Assembly (NCBI GenBank): GCA_030595485.1 | Contig: JAUVDE010000004.1 | Location: 1-27,525, forward strand | DNA: 27,525 nt | Direction of reading: 5' to 3' | Source of the DNA: Draconibacterium sp. | Lineage (GTDB): Bacteria; Bacteroidota; Bacteroidia; Bacteroidales; Prolixibacteraceae | Part shown: in pieces, positions 1-7,404 of the stretch | Layout: every line of letters starts with the position of its first letter | Numbering within the stretch: the stretch's first letter is position 1 | Notes under the pieces: generated by a model | Databases searched by the model: none | What the model was told of the DNA's origin: nothing | What the model saw: the letters and a program-made list of their open reading frames with translations, nothing else | Made by a program: the position numbers and the translations under genes

Positions 1-1704
1 GAGATTTCGAGTGATGAGAGCAAAATTCAATTGGCAGAGTTAGAGCATTCAACTTTTACAAGAACAATTGAAACTGCTTTTTTAGCATATGAGGCTACCG
101 GAAATAAAGATTTTATTGAATTGGCATTTAACAGCTCGGAGCAAGTAAGGAGTAGTTCAATCTTCGACAAGTTATCCAACGATTTGGCCCAAGAGAATAG
201 CTTAATTCCTGACAGTTTACTTCAATATGAAAATAGACTAAACAGTACCATTTCCATTTTTACGCAGAAAATTTTTGAGGAAAATAGTTACGACGATGCG
301 GACAGTCTATTAATTGAAGAGTACAATAAGAAAGTATTCGAAGCATCAAGAGAACGCGATGAATTAAATCGTCTACTTGAAGAAGAGTATTCGGATTATT
401 ACAATTTAAAATATGCAAAAAATGTTTTATCCATAAGTAGCATTCAAAATGAGATGGATAGGAACGAAGCTATTTCTGAATATTTAATAGTTGAACCTGA
501 CAGGCAAACAGAAACCAGAAATAATGTAGATACCACTACCCTATTATTTACGTTTCTAATTACCAAAGAAGAACTCATTTTTCATAAAAACACAATTGAT
601 CAAACCACAAAAGAATCGATAGAAACGGTGTTTACTTTTATGTCAAATCCGGCGTACCTCTTTACTAAAGATGATGACTCAAAGAAGTTTTGTATTGCCT
701 CGCACAACTTATACAATTTGCTTATTGCACCATTTGAAAAGGAAATTGCACATAAAAATCTGGTCATTATCCCTGATGGTAACTTAAATTATATTTCGTT
801 TGATGGTTTATTGCAAACACTTCCTGATACAAGTAAAAATATTAATTTTTCAAATCTTGATTACTTAATTAAAGATTACAATATCAATTATGCGAACTCT
901 GTTAATATTCTTTTTCAGAATAGAGGAGCAAAACAAAAGCTTAAAAACAAGACTTTGGCTTTTGCCCCTGAGTATCAATCAAATAAATTTGAACTGTCGG
1001 ATGCAAGCTACACTTTAATGCCATTACCCGGAGTACAAAAGGAAGTGGATGCCATTTCAGAAACTATAAACACAACGATATTCAGAGGGAAAGATGCTTC
1101 TGAAAAAAAATTCAGAGAAGAAAGTAAACATTATGACATTCTTCACCTGGCAATGCATGCCTTCATAAACGATTCACTGCCCGCATTTTCTAGATTAGCA
1201 TTCTCTCCAGAAGATGAGGACAAACCTATTGAAGAAGATGGCTGGTTAAATACTATCGACATTTATAACCTTGAATTAAATGCTCATTTGGCTGTACTTA
1301 GTGCCTGTAATACTGGTATTGGAAAATTGCAAAAAGGTGAAGGGATGATGAGTTTAGCCCGTGGTTTTTTATTTGCAGGTTGCCCTGCAATAATTATGTC
1401 CTTATGGGAAGTTGAAGATGAATCGGGCACCCAAATCATGAGCTCCTTTTATAAAAACCTAAAAAAGGGCAAGACAAAAGATGAAGCGCTTCGTCAAGCA
1501 AAGTTATCATATCTAGAAAAGGCGAACTCCCGTTTAGCACACCCGCATTATTGGATGGGTTTTAAAAGTATTGGAGACAATTCACCTCTTTACACCAGCT
1601 ACGACATCTACTTTTTTGCACTTCTAATTCTTTTAATCCTTGCTTTTACTATCGATCAAAGTTTACGTATTCAGAAAATAAAAAAGAAAAAGCAAAACTC
1701 CTGA
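1..1704 (+). CDS. CHAT-domain (caspase-like) protease, membrane-anchored, 5' end cut by window
   Basis: The reading frame is open from the first base, so the N-terminus lies outside the window; the TTG at 31 need not be the start. Counting from that TTG, the C-terminal half is a CHAT domain. It has LPGVQKEVDAI near residue 333, the His motif LHLAMHAF (His376) and the Cys motif LSACNTG (Cys426), followed by GEGMMSLARGFLFAG and SLWEVED. These match the His/Cys dyad of clan CD peptidases. The N-terminal part is helical and is probably the end of a TPR array, as is usual in this family. A hydrophobic segment at about residues 525-541 followed by a Lys-rich tail predicts a C-terminal membrane anchor. 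The gene converges on the sigma/anti-sigma pair, with a shared terminator between them. CHAT proteins act as proteases in signalling, cell death or defence; the substrate here is unknown. Confidence 0.9.
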   Translation, partial: EISSDESKIQLAELEHSTFTRTIETAFLAYEATGNKDFIELAFNSSEQVRSSSIFDKLSNDLAQENSLIPDSLLQYENRLNSTISIFTQKIFEENSYDDADSLLIEEYNKKVFEASRERDELNRLLEEEYSDYYNLKYAKNVLSISSIQNEMDRNEAISEYLIVEPDRQTETRNNVDTTTLLFTFLITKEELIFHKNTIDQTTKESIETVFTFMSNPAYLFTKDDDSKKFCIASHNLYNLLIAPFEKEIAHKNLVIIPDGNLNYISFDGLLQTLPDTSKNINFSNLDYLIKDYNINYANSVNILFQNRGAKQKLKNKTLAFAPEYQSNKFELSDASYTLMPLPGVQKEVDAISETINTTIFRGKDASEKKFREESKHYDILHLAMHAFINDSLPAFSRLAFSPEDEDKPIEEDGWLNTIDIYNLELNAHLAVLSACNTGIGKLQKGEGMMSLARGFLFAGCPAIIMSLWEVEDESGTQIMSSFYKNLKKGKTKDEALRQAKLSYLEKANSRLAHPHYWMGFKSIGDNSPLYTSYDIYFFALLILLILAFTIDQSLRIQKIKKKKQNS

Positions 1705-1828
1705 CGATTACTATCAATTAACCGAAACTCCAAAAAAAACAAATCAGAAAACTTTCTAGTTTATTGAATACTGAATATATCAAGCTATAATTGAGAGTAA
1801 ATATCGACAATGAAAAGTTCCGAATACC

Positions 1829-1860
1829 AAGAAAGCCTATCGTAAACGACAGGCTTTCTT
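1829..1860. terminator. Bidirectional Rho-independent terminator between convergent genes
   Basis: The arms AAGAAAGCCT and AGGCTTTCTT pair perfectly, and inside them TCG/CGA closes a TAAA loop after one A-C mismatch. T-rich sequence follows on the plus strand and A-rich sequence precedes it. It lies between the CHAT gene (plus) and the TPR/anti-sigma-like gene (minus) and can serve both. Confidence 0.8.
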
Positions 1861-1899
1861 TTGAATGTGTATATTTTTTGAATTAATTCGGACGAATTA

Positions 1900-3411
1900 T
1901 CATTTGAATGAGTAACGAAGTCGCCTTAAAATGGCCTTGGCATCTTTTTCATAATGTCCTTTTCTATCGATTACTGCAACTAACTCCTGTTTTGCTTCCA
2001 GTTTATTGTTCAACTTCAAGTAACATAAAGACTTGTACCATTCGGCTTCCTCAATAAACATGTTATTTCCATGTGTTATTACCTTTGAGTACTCAAGAAT
2101 TGCAGCATTGAAATCATCAAGATTCTGATAACTTAAGCCTTTATAGAATTCGGCAACAAACGCTTCATCTTTAGCAATTGAAGTCACATTCAGAAAATCA
2201 ATGGTTTTTTGATATTCAGCGGCCTGAAAATGGATTTGTGCCGTTTGAATAGTATTTAAAGTATTGGTTACGGAACGTTCAGAGGCCCATGTAGGCGATT
2301 CGAAGTACTTGTTGTACGATTTATCAACTGATTGCAATCCGGTATTTAATATACCCGCCAAACCAACCAGAACAACAATCATCGCTACGCTGTTTCGCCA
2401 AAACCGTGTTGTCCCCACCTCGAAATGCGGCATAACAATAGATTTTACCTCTTTTTTGTCAGCATCTGTTCGTGCCTTAGCTAATCCGGCTCTTAACGAT
2501 TGTATATCGGATTCCGCAATCGCATTGTTTATATGTTCTCTTAAAGCAACTTCAGCGATTAGATCCGTATTTTCCTCCAATTCAGCATTGAATTCTGCTA
2601 ATAAATCTTCTTCTAAAATTCCGTCAATAAAGTCTTCAATGCTCTTTTCACTAACGTTCCACGAAGTTTCCGATTGCATAATGTTGCGTAACTCGCCACG
2701 AAGATCCATCACATCTTCTTCGCCTACAGCAAGCTCAATATCTTTATGTAAACTAACCTCTCCTTGCAAATCGTCATTTTGCTCAAGCTCAACTTCAAAT
2801 TCAGCCAATATATCATCGCTAAGTTCACCGTTAAGGAACTCATCGATATCTGTTACTGAATATTGAGGTTCAACAGAGCTGGCAACCTGCTGCAATGTTT
2901 CGCGAAGATTTAAGATATCTGTTTCCAAGACTGCTTCTTCTAGACCTTCCAATCCTTCCATATCAAAGCCATTGAGGTCATCTTCCATCACATCCACTTC
3001 ATTACTCACATTTTGCTCTTTGTAGTAATGATGAATATTTTCCTTAGAAGCTATTTCGTGTTGGTAAACGTGTACTTTGGGTAGGGATTCGAAACTGTTA
3101 ATTAGTTCTTCCGGGGCTAACTTCTCGGTTACTTCCTGAATTTGGGTGAATTCATCGAATAACTCAAAAGATTCATTTGTTAAAGTATCGGGGTTGTTTT
3201 CAATTTGAATAGCTTCGAGTTTTCCTTTAAGGTCTAAAATATCCAATTCTGTAATTGCAGCGTGGATATTTTTATGAAGTTCTACTTCTTCCCTTAATTC
3301 TTCATTTAACTCTAATTCTTTTTCAAATGTTGAGGTTTCTTGAGCGTCCAATAACTCTAAACAATAATCTTCAATGCGTCCAAATAATTCTGTTTTAGGT
3401 GTCATCTTCAA
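1900..3411 (-). CDS. Membrane protein with repeated anti-sigma-like modules and periplasmic TPRs
   Basis: This 503-residue protein has three clear copies of one acidic helical module, at about residues 11-69, 187-246 and 257-314, with a partial fourth at about 155-176. The shared pattern is a helix with FLNGxL or FIDGxL, then LAEFxxEL, N-x-DL, EV-x-L-(H/R)-x-x-I and a closing helix DI-x-x-LR-x-x-L. This resembles the cytoplasmic sigma-binding domain of anti-sigma factors (ZAS/zf-HC2-like) but without zinc-binding Cys/His. One transmembrane helix follows at about 341-358. About 145 residues then contain TPR-like helix pairs, for example FQAAEYQKTIDFL and FYKGLSYQNLDDFNAAILEYSKV. The gene overlaps the upstream sigma gene by 17 bp, which suggests translational coupling. 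The likely role is membrane anti-sigma factor; this is inference from order and domain pattern. Confidence 0.8.
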   Translation of the reverse strand: MKMTPKTELFGRIEDYCLELLDAQETSTFEKELELNEELREEVELHKNIHAAITELDILDLKGKLEAIQIENNPDTLTNESFELFDEFTQIQEVTEKLAPEELINSFESLPKVHVYQHEIASKENIHHYYKEQNVSNEVDVMEDDLNGFDMEGLEGLEEAVLETDILNLRETLQQVASSVEPQYSVTDIDEFLNGELSDDILAEFEVELEQNDDLQGEVSLHKDIELAVGEEDVMDLRGELRNIMQSETSWNVSEKSIEDFIDGILEEDLLAEFNAELEENTDLIAEVALREHINNAIAESDIQSLRAGLAKARTDADKKEVKSIVMPHFEVGTTRFWRNSVAMIVVLVGLAGILNTGLQSVDKSYNKYFESPTWASERSVTNTLNTIQTAQIHFQAAEYQKTIDFLNVTSIAKDEAFVAEFYKGLSYQNLDDFNAAILEYSKVITHGNNMFIEEAEWYKSLCYLKLNNKLEAKQELVAVIDRKGHYEKDAKAILRRLRYSFK

Positions 3412-3982
3412 GTATTTTTTTAAATTCTGTATCCTGTTTTATACGCTTAATAAGTAATTCTTTACACTTATATTTTCGGGTTTTTGCGTATTTCTCTGTT
3501 TTGTAGCCCATTATTTTCGCTATCTCTCTAAGCGGGACTTTTTCAAAAAACAGTTGTAATAATTTCTGACAATCAGTACTTAAGGTTTTAAAGTGCTTTT
3601 GATACAATCCGTATTTTGCGTTTTGATCTACCAGTTCAACTAAATTATCGTCGTATAAGTCTTCCTGGAACGGCAATGAATCGTTCAGCCTTTCTCTTTC
3701 AATTCGTCTTTTTTCTAACTGCTTCAACCAGAGAAATCGACAAACCGAAAATAAATAACCTTGAAAAGAACTTTTTTCGAAAATTAAATCATTTTCCTTT
3801 AATTTCCTGTAAATCACAATAATGGCTTCCTGAAAAATGTCACTGGCATCATCTTCACTTCCTTGGTTTTTCTTGATGAAATAATTTACTTTATAGTAAT
3901 ACTGTTTGTAGATATCCTGTAAAATTAAATTATCGTGTCTTAAGATCCCCTTCAGGATTTGCGCATCCGTGTAATTTATCAT
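3395..3982 (-). CDS. ECF-like RNA polymerase sigma-70 family factor
   Basis: The 195-residue protein has the two-domain ECF sigma layout. Region 2 spans about residues 20-90 and includes DASDIFQEAIIVIYRKL, the core-binding region 2.2 signature, and FQGYLFSVCRFLWLKQLEKRR, like regions 2.3-2.4. Region 4 spans about 130-185 and is a helix-turn-helix with LSTDCQKLLQLFFEKVPLRE followed by IAKIMGYKTEKYAKTRKYKC. It should direct RNA polymerase to a dedicated promoter set. The 3' end overlaps the next gene, the repeat-bearing membrane protein, which is the probable cognate anti-sigma factor. About 200 nt separate its start from a hairpin with a T-run that could act as an upstream terminator or attenuator. 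Confidence 0.9.
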   Translation of the reverse strand: MINYTDAQILKGILRHDNLILQDIYKQYYYKVNYFIKKNQGSEDDASDIFQEAIIVIYRKLKENDLIFEKSSFQGYLFSVCRFLWLKQLEKRRIERERLNDSLPFQEDLYDDNLVELVDQNAKYGLYQKHFKTLSTDCQKLLQLFFEKVPLREIAKIMGYKTEKYAKTRKYKCKELLIKRIKQDTEFKKILEDDT

Positions 3983-4175
3983 CTTCTACTATATTATTCG
4001 ATTATTGGTAAAAAGGTAACCCTCTATTTAAAATTATTCTATTCACAACTTGAAAAACAATCAGGCTTTTAATTAGCAATTGAGCTAATAAACAAGGTCT
4101 TACAAGAATTTATAAAGATAAAAATTAAATTAAAAATTAAATGAAAAGAATGGAAAATATTCGATGGGGGTATAA

Positions 4176-4210
4176 AATCAAAAAGGACAGGTTCAATAAC
4201 CTATCCTTTT
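4176..4210 (-). terminator. Rho-independent terminator on the minus strand
   Basis: The 13-bp arms AAAAGGATAGGTT and AACCTGTCCTTTT (read on the minus strand) pair around an ATTG loop with one U-G wobble, followed by a T-rich tail. On the plus strand the same site has a C-A mismatch and a weaker T-run, so minus-strand use is favoured. It lies 133 nt beyond the stop of the TonB-like gene and upstream of the sigma gene. Confidence 0.7.
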
Positions 4211-4260
4211 CTCATTAAACTAACTAACCTAACTAAACCTAAACTTATGAAAATAAACGT
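4178..4260 (-). ncRNA. Candidate small RNA of about 80 nt
   Basis: A well-formed Bacteroidota-type promoter on the minus strand at 4265-4296 would start transcription near 4260. An intrinsic terminator ends at about 4176-4210, giving a transcript of about 80 nt. The unpaired part contains a repeated GTTTAG/GTTAG pattern followed by TTTAATGAG just before the terminator stem. No coding sequence of useful length is present on this strand. It could equally be a transcribed leader with an attenuator for the sigma gene, or the processed 3' UTR of the TonB-like mRNA. No known RNA family was recognised. Confidence 0.4.
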
Positions 4261-4264
4261 ATCG

Positions 4265-4296
4265 CAAATATAAAGCAGGTTTAGTAATCACACAAA
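4265..4296 (-). promoter_or_regulatory. Bacteroidota-type promoter on the minus strand
   Basis: On the minus strand, TTTG (4296-4293) is followed after 20 nt by TATATTTG (4272-4265), matching the primary sigma consensus TTTG-N19-21-TAnnTTTG. It would drive the candidate small RNA and, by read-through, the sigma/anti-sigma pair. This is a motif match only. Confidence 0.5.
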
Positions 4297-4342
4297 AAAA
4301 AGGTGTTAAATCATGTTAAAGAGTAGAAATAAATAGGATGAT

Positions 4343-5080
4343 TTATTGAGCTATAAAGGTATATTGAATTGTACCTTTTTGATTCGAAGGAGCAGAATTG
4401 TCCGCATTAAAACGTGTACGTGACGCAGCTTCCTGTGCATAAAGCAAGATTTGATTATCACTTATTTTGTTGTTAACTCTGGCTACTGCACTTGTAACTT
4501 TCCCTTTGCGATTCACCGTAATATCGACAATAATCAGCCCCCCTGCTTGCGATAGATAAACAGGGTTTGCCATGCTTATATGATAACGATTTTCGAGATG
4601 ATAAACGATGTTACTTTCACCGGTATAAATAATGTTTTTAATTGAATCAGGGTCCTGTCCTTCTGTTGTTTCAACGGGCATTTTTATGTCGCTTAAATCT
4701 ATTATTTCTTTCGAAAGATTTTCATTTACATCAGAAACTAAGCGTTTGGCTGCTTCCAATTCCTTCAAATAGTCATCATCGAAAAATTCATCGGCCGACT
4801 TTGTGGTGTTTTCGCGTGCAGTTTGATTGGATGCTAAATTACTTCGATTATTAATATTCTCATTGCGATTATTGGGTTGATTTTGCTCCAAATTTTCCAC
4901 TTCGTCTTCAACAACTTCAGGTTCCGGAACTATATCAGGAAACTCAATTACAATAGCTTCGTCTTTAACGTTTCCTTTTATTTCAACATCAGCTAATAGA
5001 AAAGCAGAAAAGAGTAAAATATGAAACACCAAAGTTCCCATTAACCCATATATATTCCGACGATATATTGTGCCCAACAT
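4343..5080 (-). CDS. TonB-like energy transducer protein
   Basis: I chose the ATG at 5080 (MLGTIYRRN) rather than the ATG at 5155. It gives the usual short basic N-terminus before a single transmembrane helix (YGLMGTLVFHILLFSAFLLA), and a TATTTTTG -10-like box lies just upstream (5098-5091). The next stretch is acidic and Pro/Glu-rich (VPEPEVVEDEVE), then Asn-rich, as in periplasm-spanning TonB linkers. The C-terminal domain contains GGLIIVDITVNRKGKVTSAVA and ends in IQYTFIAQ, the TonB C-terminal beta-alpha-beta pattern. Such proteins couple proton motive force to outer-membrane receptors or serve as envelope TonB-fold adaptors. No ExbB, ExbD or receptor gene is adjacent, so the partner is unknown. 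Confidence 0.75.
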   Translation of the reverse strand: MLGTIYRRNIYGLMGTLVFHILLFSAFLLADVEIKGNVKDEAIVIEFPDIVPEPEVVEDEVENLEQNQPNNRNENINNRSNLASNQTARENTTKSADEFFDDDYLKELEAAKRLVSDVNENLSKEIIDLSDIKMPVETTEGQDPDSIKNIIYTGESNIVYHLENRYHISMANPVYLSQAGGLIIVDITVNRKGKVTSAVARVNNKISDNQILLYAQEAASRTRFNADNSAPSNQKGTIQYTFIAQ

Positions 5081-5207
5081 TTTCACAAAACAAAAATAGA
5101 AAATTAAGTTCGATATAGATTCTTCAAAACCATTGAAACCGTGAATAATTGGCAAGAAAAAGCTTTCGAATTAATTTGATTTGTGATTTTTTTGAATTTA
5201 ATGACAA

Positions 5208-5243
5208 AAAAAGGTGCAATCGTCATATTGATTGCACCTTTTT
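5208..5243. terminator. Strong bidirectional Rho-independent terminator
   Basis: The 14-bp arms AAAAAGGTGCAATC and GATTGCACCTTTTT are perfect, with an 8-nt loop and T-runs on both strands. It sits 18 nt past the stop of the sugar isomerase-like gene on the minus strand and insulates the TonB-like gene. Confidence 0.9.
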
Positions 5244-5261
5244 GTAATAGTATTAAAAGAA

Positions 5262-6098
5262 CTATTTTGTGGCTTCAACCATAGCTCTAAAGTAACCTAT
5301 CGATTCAGCAATTCCCATAAATGGGTCACCCATATTTCGTTCGTGCTCTAAACTAACTACACCCGTATAATTTACTTTGCGAAGCATCTTTACAAAAGCA
5401 GGAAAATCAATAATTCCCCGGCCAACTTCCACCGAGTAACCTTGTTTCGATGCCCCTGTAACATCTTTTAAATGAATATCGAATACACGCGAATGATACT
5501 TCTTTAAGTCGGCTACCGGGTCTTTTCCATTCCGTGTGTCATGACCAATATCCAGACACATTCCAATTCGAGGATCTAAATCTTTTGTGTGTTCCCAAAC
5601 ATCCTCAGCATCCGGAAATTTATCAATATCAGGACCGTGTAAATGAATGGCATAATTGAAACCGTATTCCTTTACTTTCTTGTCAACATAAGGAAGTAAG
5701 TCATACTCAGGTACGCCAACAATGGTTTTTACACCAACTCTTTTGGCATATTCAAAAAATTTGTCAATATCTTTTTCACTCTTCATGTACAAAGGACCAA
5801 CTGCGTATCCTTTCACACCATATTCCGCACATTTTTTATGAAATGCAGCAATTTCCTCATCGGTACTTTTTACAGGTAAATGAAAATCTTTTATACACAA
5901 ATATTGCACATCGCAACGTTGCAAAGTTTCCAAAGTGGTTTGTAAATCGAATTTATGAAAAGTATATCCAGCAATACCTAATTTAAACTTTTCGCTAGTT
6001 TCGGGTGCCGGTTGCGGAGCAGGTCTTTTCTGAGCCTGTGCAAAAATGCTAAATGTACTTAACAGCACAACTGTAAGTAGTAATGTATTTTTATTCAT
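5262..6098 (-). CDS. Exported sugar phosphate isomerase/epimerase-like TIM-barrel protein
   Basis: The 278-residue protein starts with a signal peptide (NTLLLTVVLLSTFSIFAQAQ, cut near residue 23), so it acts in the periplasm. The rest is an AP-endonuclease-2/xylose-isomerase-like TIM barrel. Candidate metal ligands are Asp183 and His186 in CLDIGHD, His209 in FDIHLKD and Glu251 in SLEHE, the usual E/D/H/E arrangement of this superfamily. In Bacteroidota, exported members often sit near Gfo/Idh/MocA oxidoreductases and glycan-processing genes, and two such oxidoreductase genes lie within 7 kb here. The substrate cannot be told from sequence. It is a single-gene unit: TACCTTTG at 6136-6129 may be its -7 box and a strong terminator follows. 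Confidence 0.85.
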   Translation of the reverse strand: MNKNTLLLTVVLLSTFSIFAQAQKRPAPQPAPETSEKFKLGIAGYTFHKFDLQTTLETLQRCDVQYLCIKDFHLPVKSTDEEIAAFHKKCAEYGVKGYAVGPLYMKSEKDIDKFFEYAKRVGVKTIVGVPEYDLLPYVDKKVKEYGFNYAIHLHGPDIDKFPDAEDVWEHTKDLDPRIGMCLDIGHDTRNGKDPVADLKKYHSRVFDIHLKDVTGASKQGYSVEVGRGIIDFPAFVKMLRKVNYTGVVSLEHERNMGDPFMGIAESIGYFRAMVEATK

Positions 6099-6128
6099 GT
6101 ATTAAGTTTTGTTGATTCAATATGAAAC

Positions 6129-6136
6129 CAAAGGTA
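6129..6136 (-). promoter_or_regulatory. Possible -7 box of the isomerase-like gene
   Basis: TACCTTTG on the minus strand fits TAnnTTTG and would give a leader of about 25 nt. No clear TTTG lies 19-21 nt upstream, so support is weak. Confidence 0.25.
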
Positions 6137-6287
6137 GGCATTAAATAAAAAGAGGGAAAGAAAAGATGATTTTTCGTACATCAACCCATTCAAACATACC
6201 TGAAGTATCATGTAAGAAACATGTTATCAGCATTCATACATTTCCCCATAATTGTTTTATGGGAATAAACTAAAAACAGATAATTAA

Positions 6288-6491
6288 CTACAGTGTTTGC
6301 CAACGTGTAGTGCAATTGTATTTTATTGCGTAGTCTTCGGTAAGTTTTAATTCTTCAATTGAATTTGCTTCTCCTGTCATTTTTTTTAGCTCCTGACAAG
6401 TATGACCAATGTCACTATTTTCTAATTTAAAGAATTTTTTCTTTATTGTATTTGTCACGCAGTTTAAAAATGTTGTTACTCTGTTCATCAT
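6288..6491 (-). CDS. Small hypothetical protein downstream of rex
   Basis: I do not recognise this protein of about 67 residues. The start could be the GTG at 6494 or either ATG just after it; I chose the first ATG (6491). It is soluble and mildly basic, with Cys in NCVTN, HTCQEL and KYNCTT. It contains an ELKKMTGEANSIEELKLTEDYA segment that looks like two helices. It begins less than 20 nt after the rex stop codon, so it is probably co-transcribed with rex. A short imperfect hairpin (CCCATAA/TTATGGG, 6245-6263) lies just beyond its stop without a clear T-run. It may be a redox-linked accessory protein, but that rests only on position. Confidence 0.5.
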   Translation of the reverse strand: MMNRVTTFLNCVTNTIKKKFFKLENSDIGHTCQELKKMTGEANSIEELKLTEDYAIKYNCTTRWQTL

Positions 6492-6507
6492 CACTTATAT
6501 TAAATAA

Positions 6508-7161
6508 TTAACTTTCTGAATCGTTTAAACGTCGAAGTAATACCGCAGCAAAAGAGCTCATCGACGTATTTTGCACAATAATATTATCGGGTAAATTAAG
6601 ATTGGTAAGCGTAAAATTCCAAATAGCTTTTATACCACAATTCACCAAATCCTCAGCCACTTCTTGCGCCACCTCGTTAGGTGTAGTTAGTATGGCAATT
6701 TTCACTTCTAATCTGTTCGACAAATGGAATAACTTATTGTATTCCAGTACATGAATACCACCAATATGTTGTCCAATTTTTTCTTTGCTCACGTCGAATG
6801 CAGCAATAACTTTTATGCCCAGCGTTTGATGTTCCTGATATGACATTAGCGCATTACCAAGGTTACCTGCTCCAACTAAAAATGCCTCATTTACATGATT
6901 AAAACCTAAAAATTCTTCAAGTGCATGGCATAATTCGTAAGTATTATAACCTACACGTGGTTTCCCTTTAATTCCGGTTACCGATAAATCTTTTACAACC
7001 TGAGTTGGATCGCATTTTAATGCATTTCCAATGGTAGGTGCCGAAATATTTATTAAGCCTTCCTCGCGAACTTTTTCAAGAAAAAATAAATAACCCGGCA
7101 ACCTTTTTAATGTTGGTTCCGAAACCTGGTTTTTTAAGCTATTTTTTCGAGTGGCGTTCAT
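6508..7161 (-). CDS. rex: Redox-sensing transcriptional repressor Rex
   Basis: I place the start at the ATG at 7161 (MNATRKNSLK, 217 residues). It has a GGAAGA ribosome-binding site 9 nt upstream and a TATTTTTG promoter box at 7204-7197; in-frame ATGs at 7194 and 7209 are less likely. The N-terminal winged helix contains PTLKRLPGYLFFLEKV, SAPTIGNALKCDPTQVVKDLS and GIKGKPRVGYNTYEL, typical of Rex. The C-terminal Rossmann domain carries LVGAGNLGNAL, the NADH-binding GxGxxG loop, and IAAFDVSKEKIG. A C-terminal helix includes SSFAAVLLRRL. Rex senses the NADH/NAD+ ratio and represses fermentation and respiration genes. An unknown small gene follows immediately. Family assignment is very secure. 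Confidence 0.95.
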   Translation of the reverse strand: MNATRKNSLKNQVSEPTLKRLPGYLFFLEKVREEGLINISAPTIGNALKCDPTQVVKDLSVTGIKGKPRVGYNTYELCHALEEFLGFNHVNEAFLVGAGNLGNALMSYQEHQTLGIKVIAAFDVSKEKIGQHIGGIHVLEYNKLFHLSNRLEVKIAILTTPNEVAQEVAEDLVNCGIKAIWNFTLTNLNLPDNIIVQNTSMSSFAAVLLRRLNDSES

Positions 7162-7404
7162 TGTTTTCTTCCGAATTTTTATTCTATCGTTCATTTCAAA
7201 AATATACACAAAACTGTTTAGAGAATTTTTTCTTTATTTATTTTTCGATGTGTTAACAGAAATTTAAGATTAAATCGAAGGGCAACTTGAGTTGTAATGT
7301 GCAGATTACAAGTTCGATTATTTCCTGTAAATTGCATCAAACATTATCACCTGTTTTATGAATAATGTTCATTGCAGGTAAACGATTACAAAGCTTCACC
7401 TTGG

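Noticed and set aside
2264..2866. 200-codon plus-strand frame opposite the anti-sigma-like gene
   Set aside because: It lies antisense within the well-supported repeat-bearing gene; its composition mirrors that gene and it shows no domain.
4247..4273. Mini-ORF ATGAAAATA... of 8 codons on the plus strand
   Set aside because: It lies opposite the candidate small RNA and its promoter; there is no plus-strand gene or promoter to use it. The similar ATGAAAATA at 26040 is likewise better explained by the minus-strand element.
4343..5155. Start of the TonB-like gene at 5155
   Set aside because: The extra 25 residues form an atypical hydrophobic stretch before the normal basic-plus-helix start, and a promoter-like box lies within them.
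7251..7258. TGTTAACA as a Rex operator
   Set aside because: Only one short palindrome matches; the full two-half-site Rex operator is absent, so autoregulation cannot be claimed.
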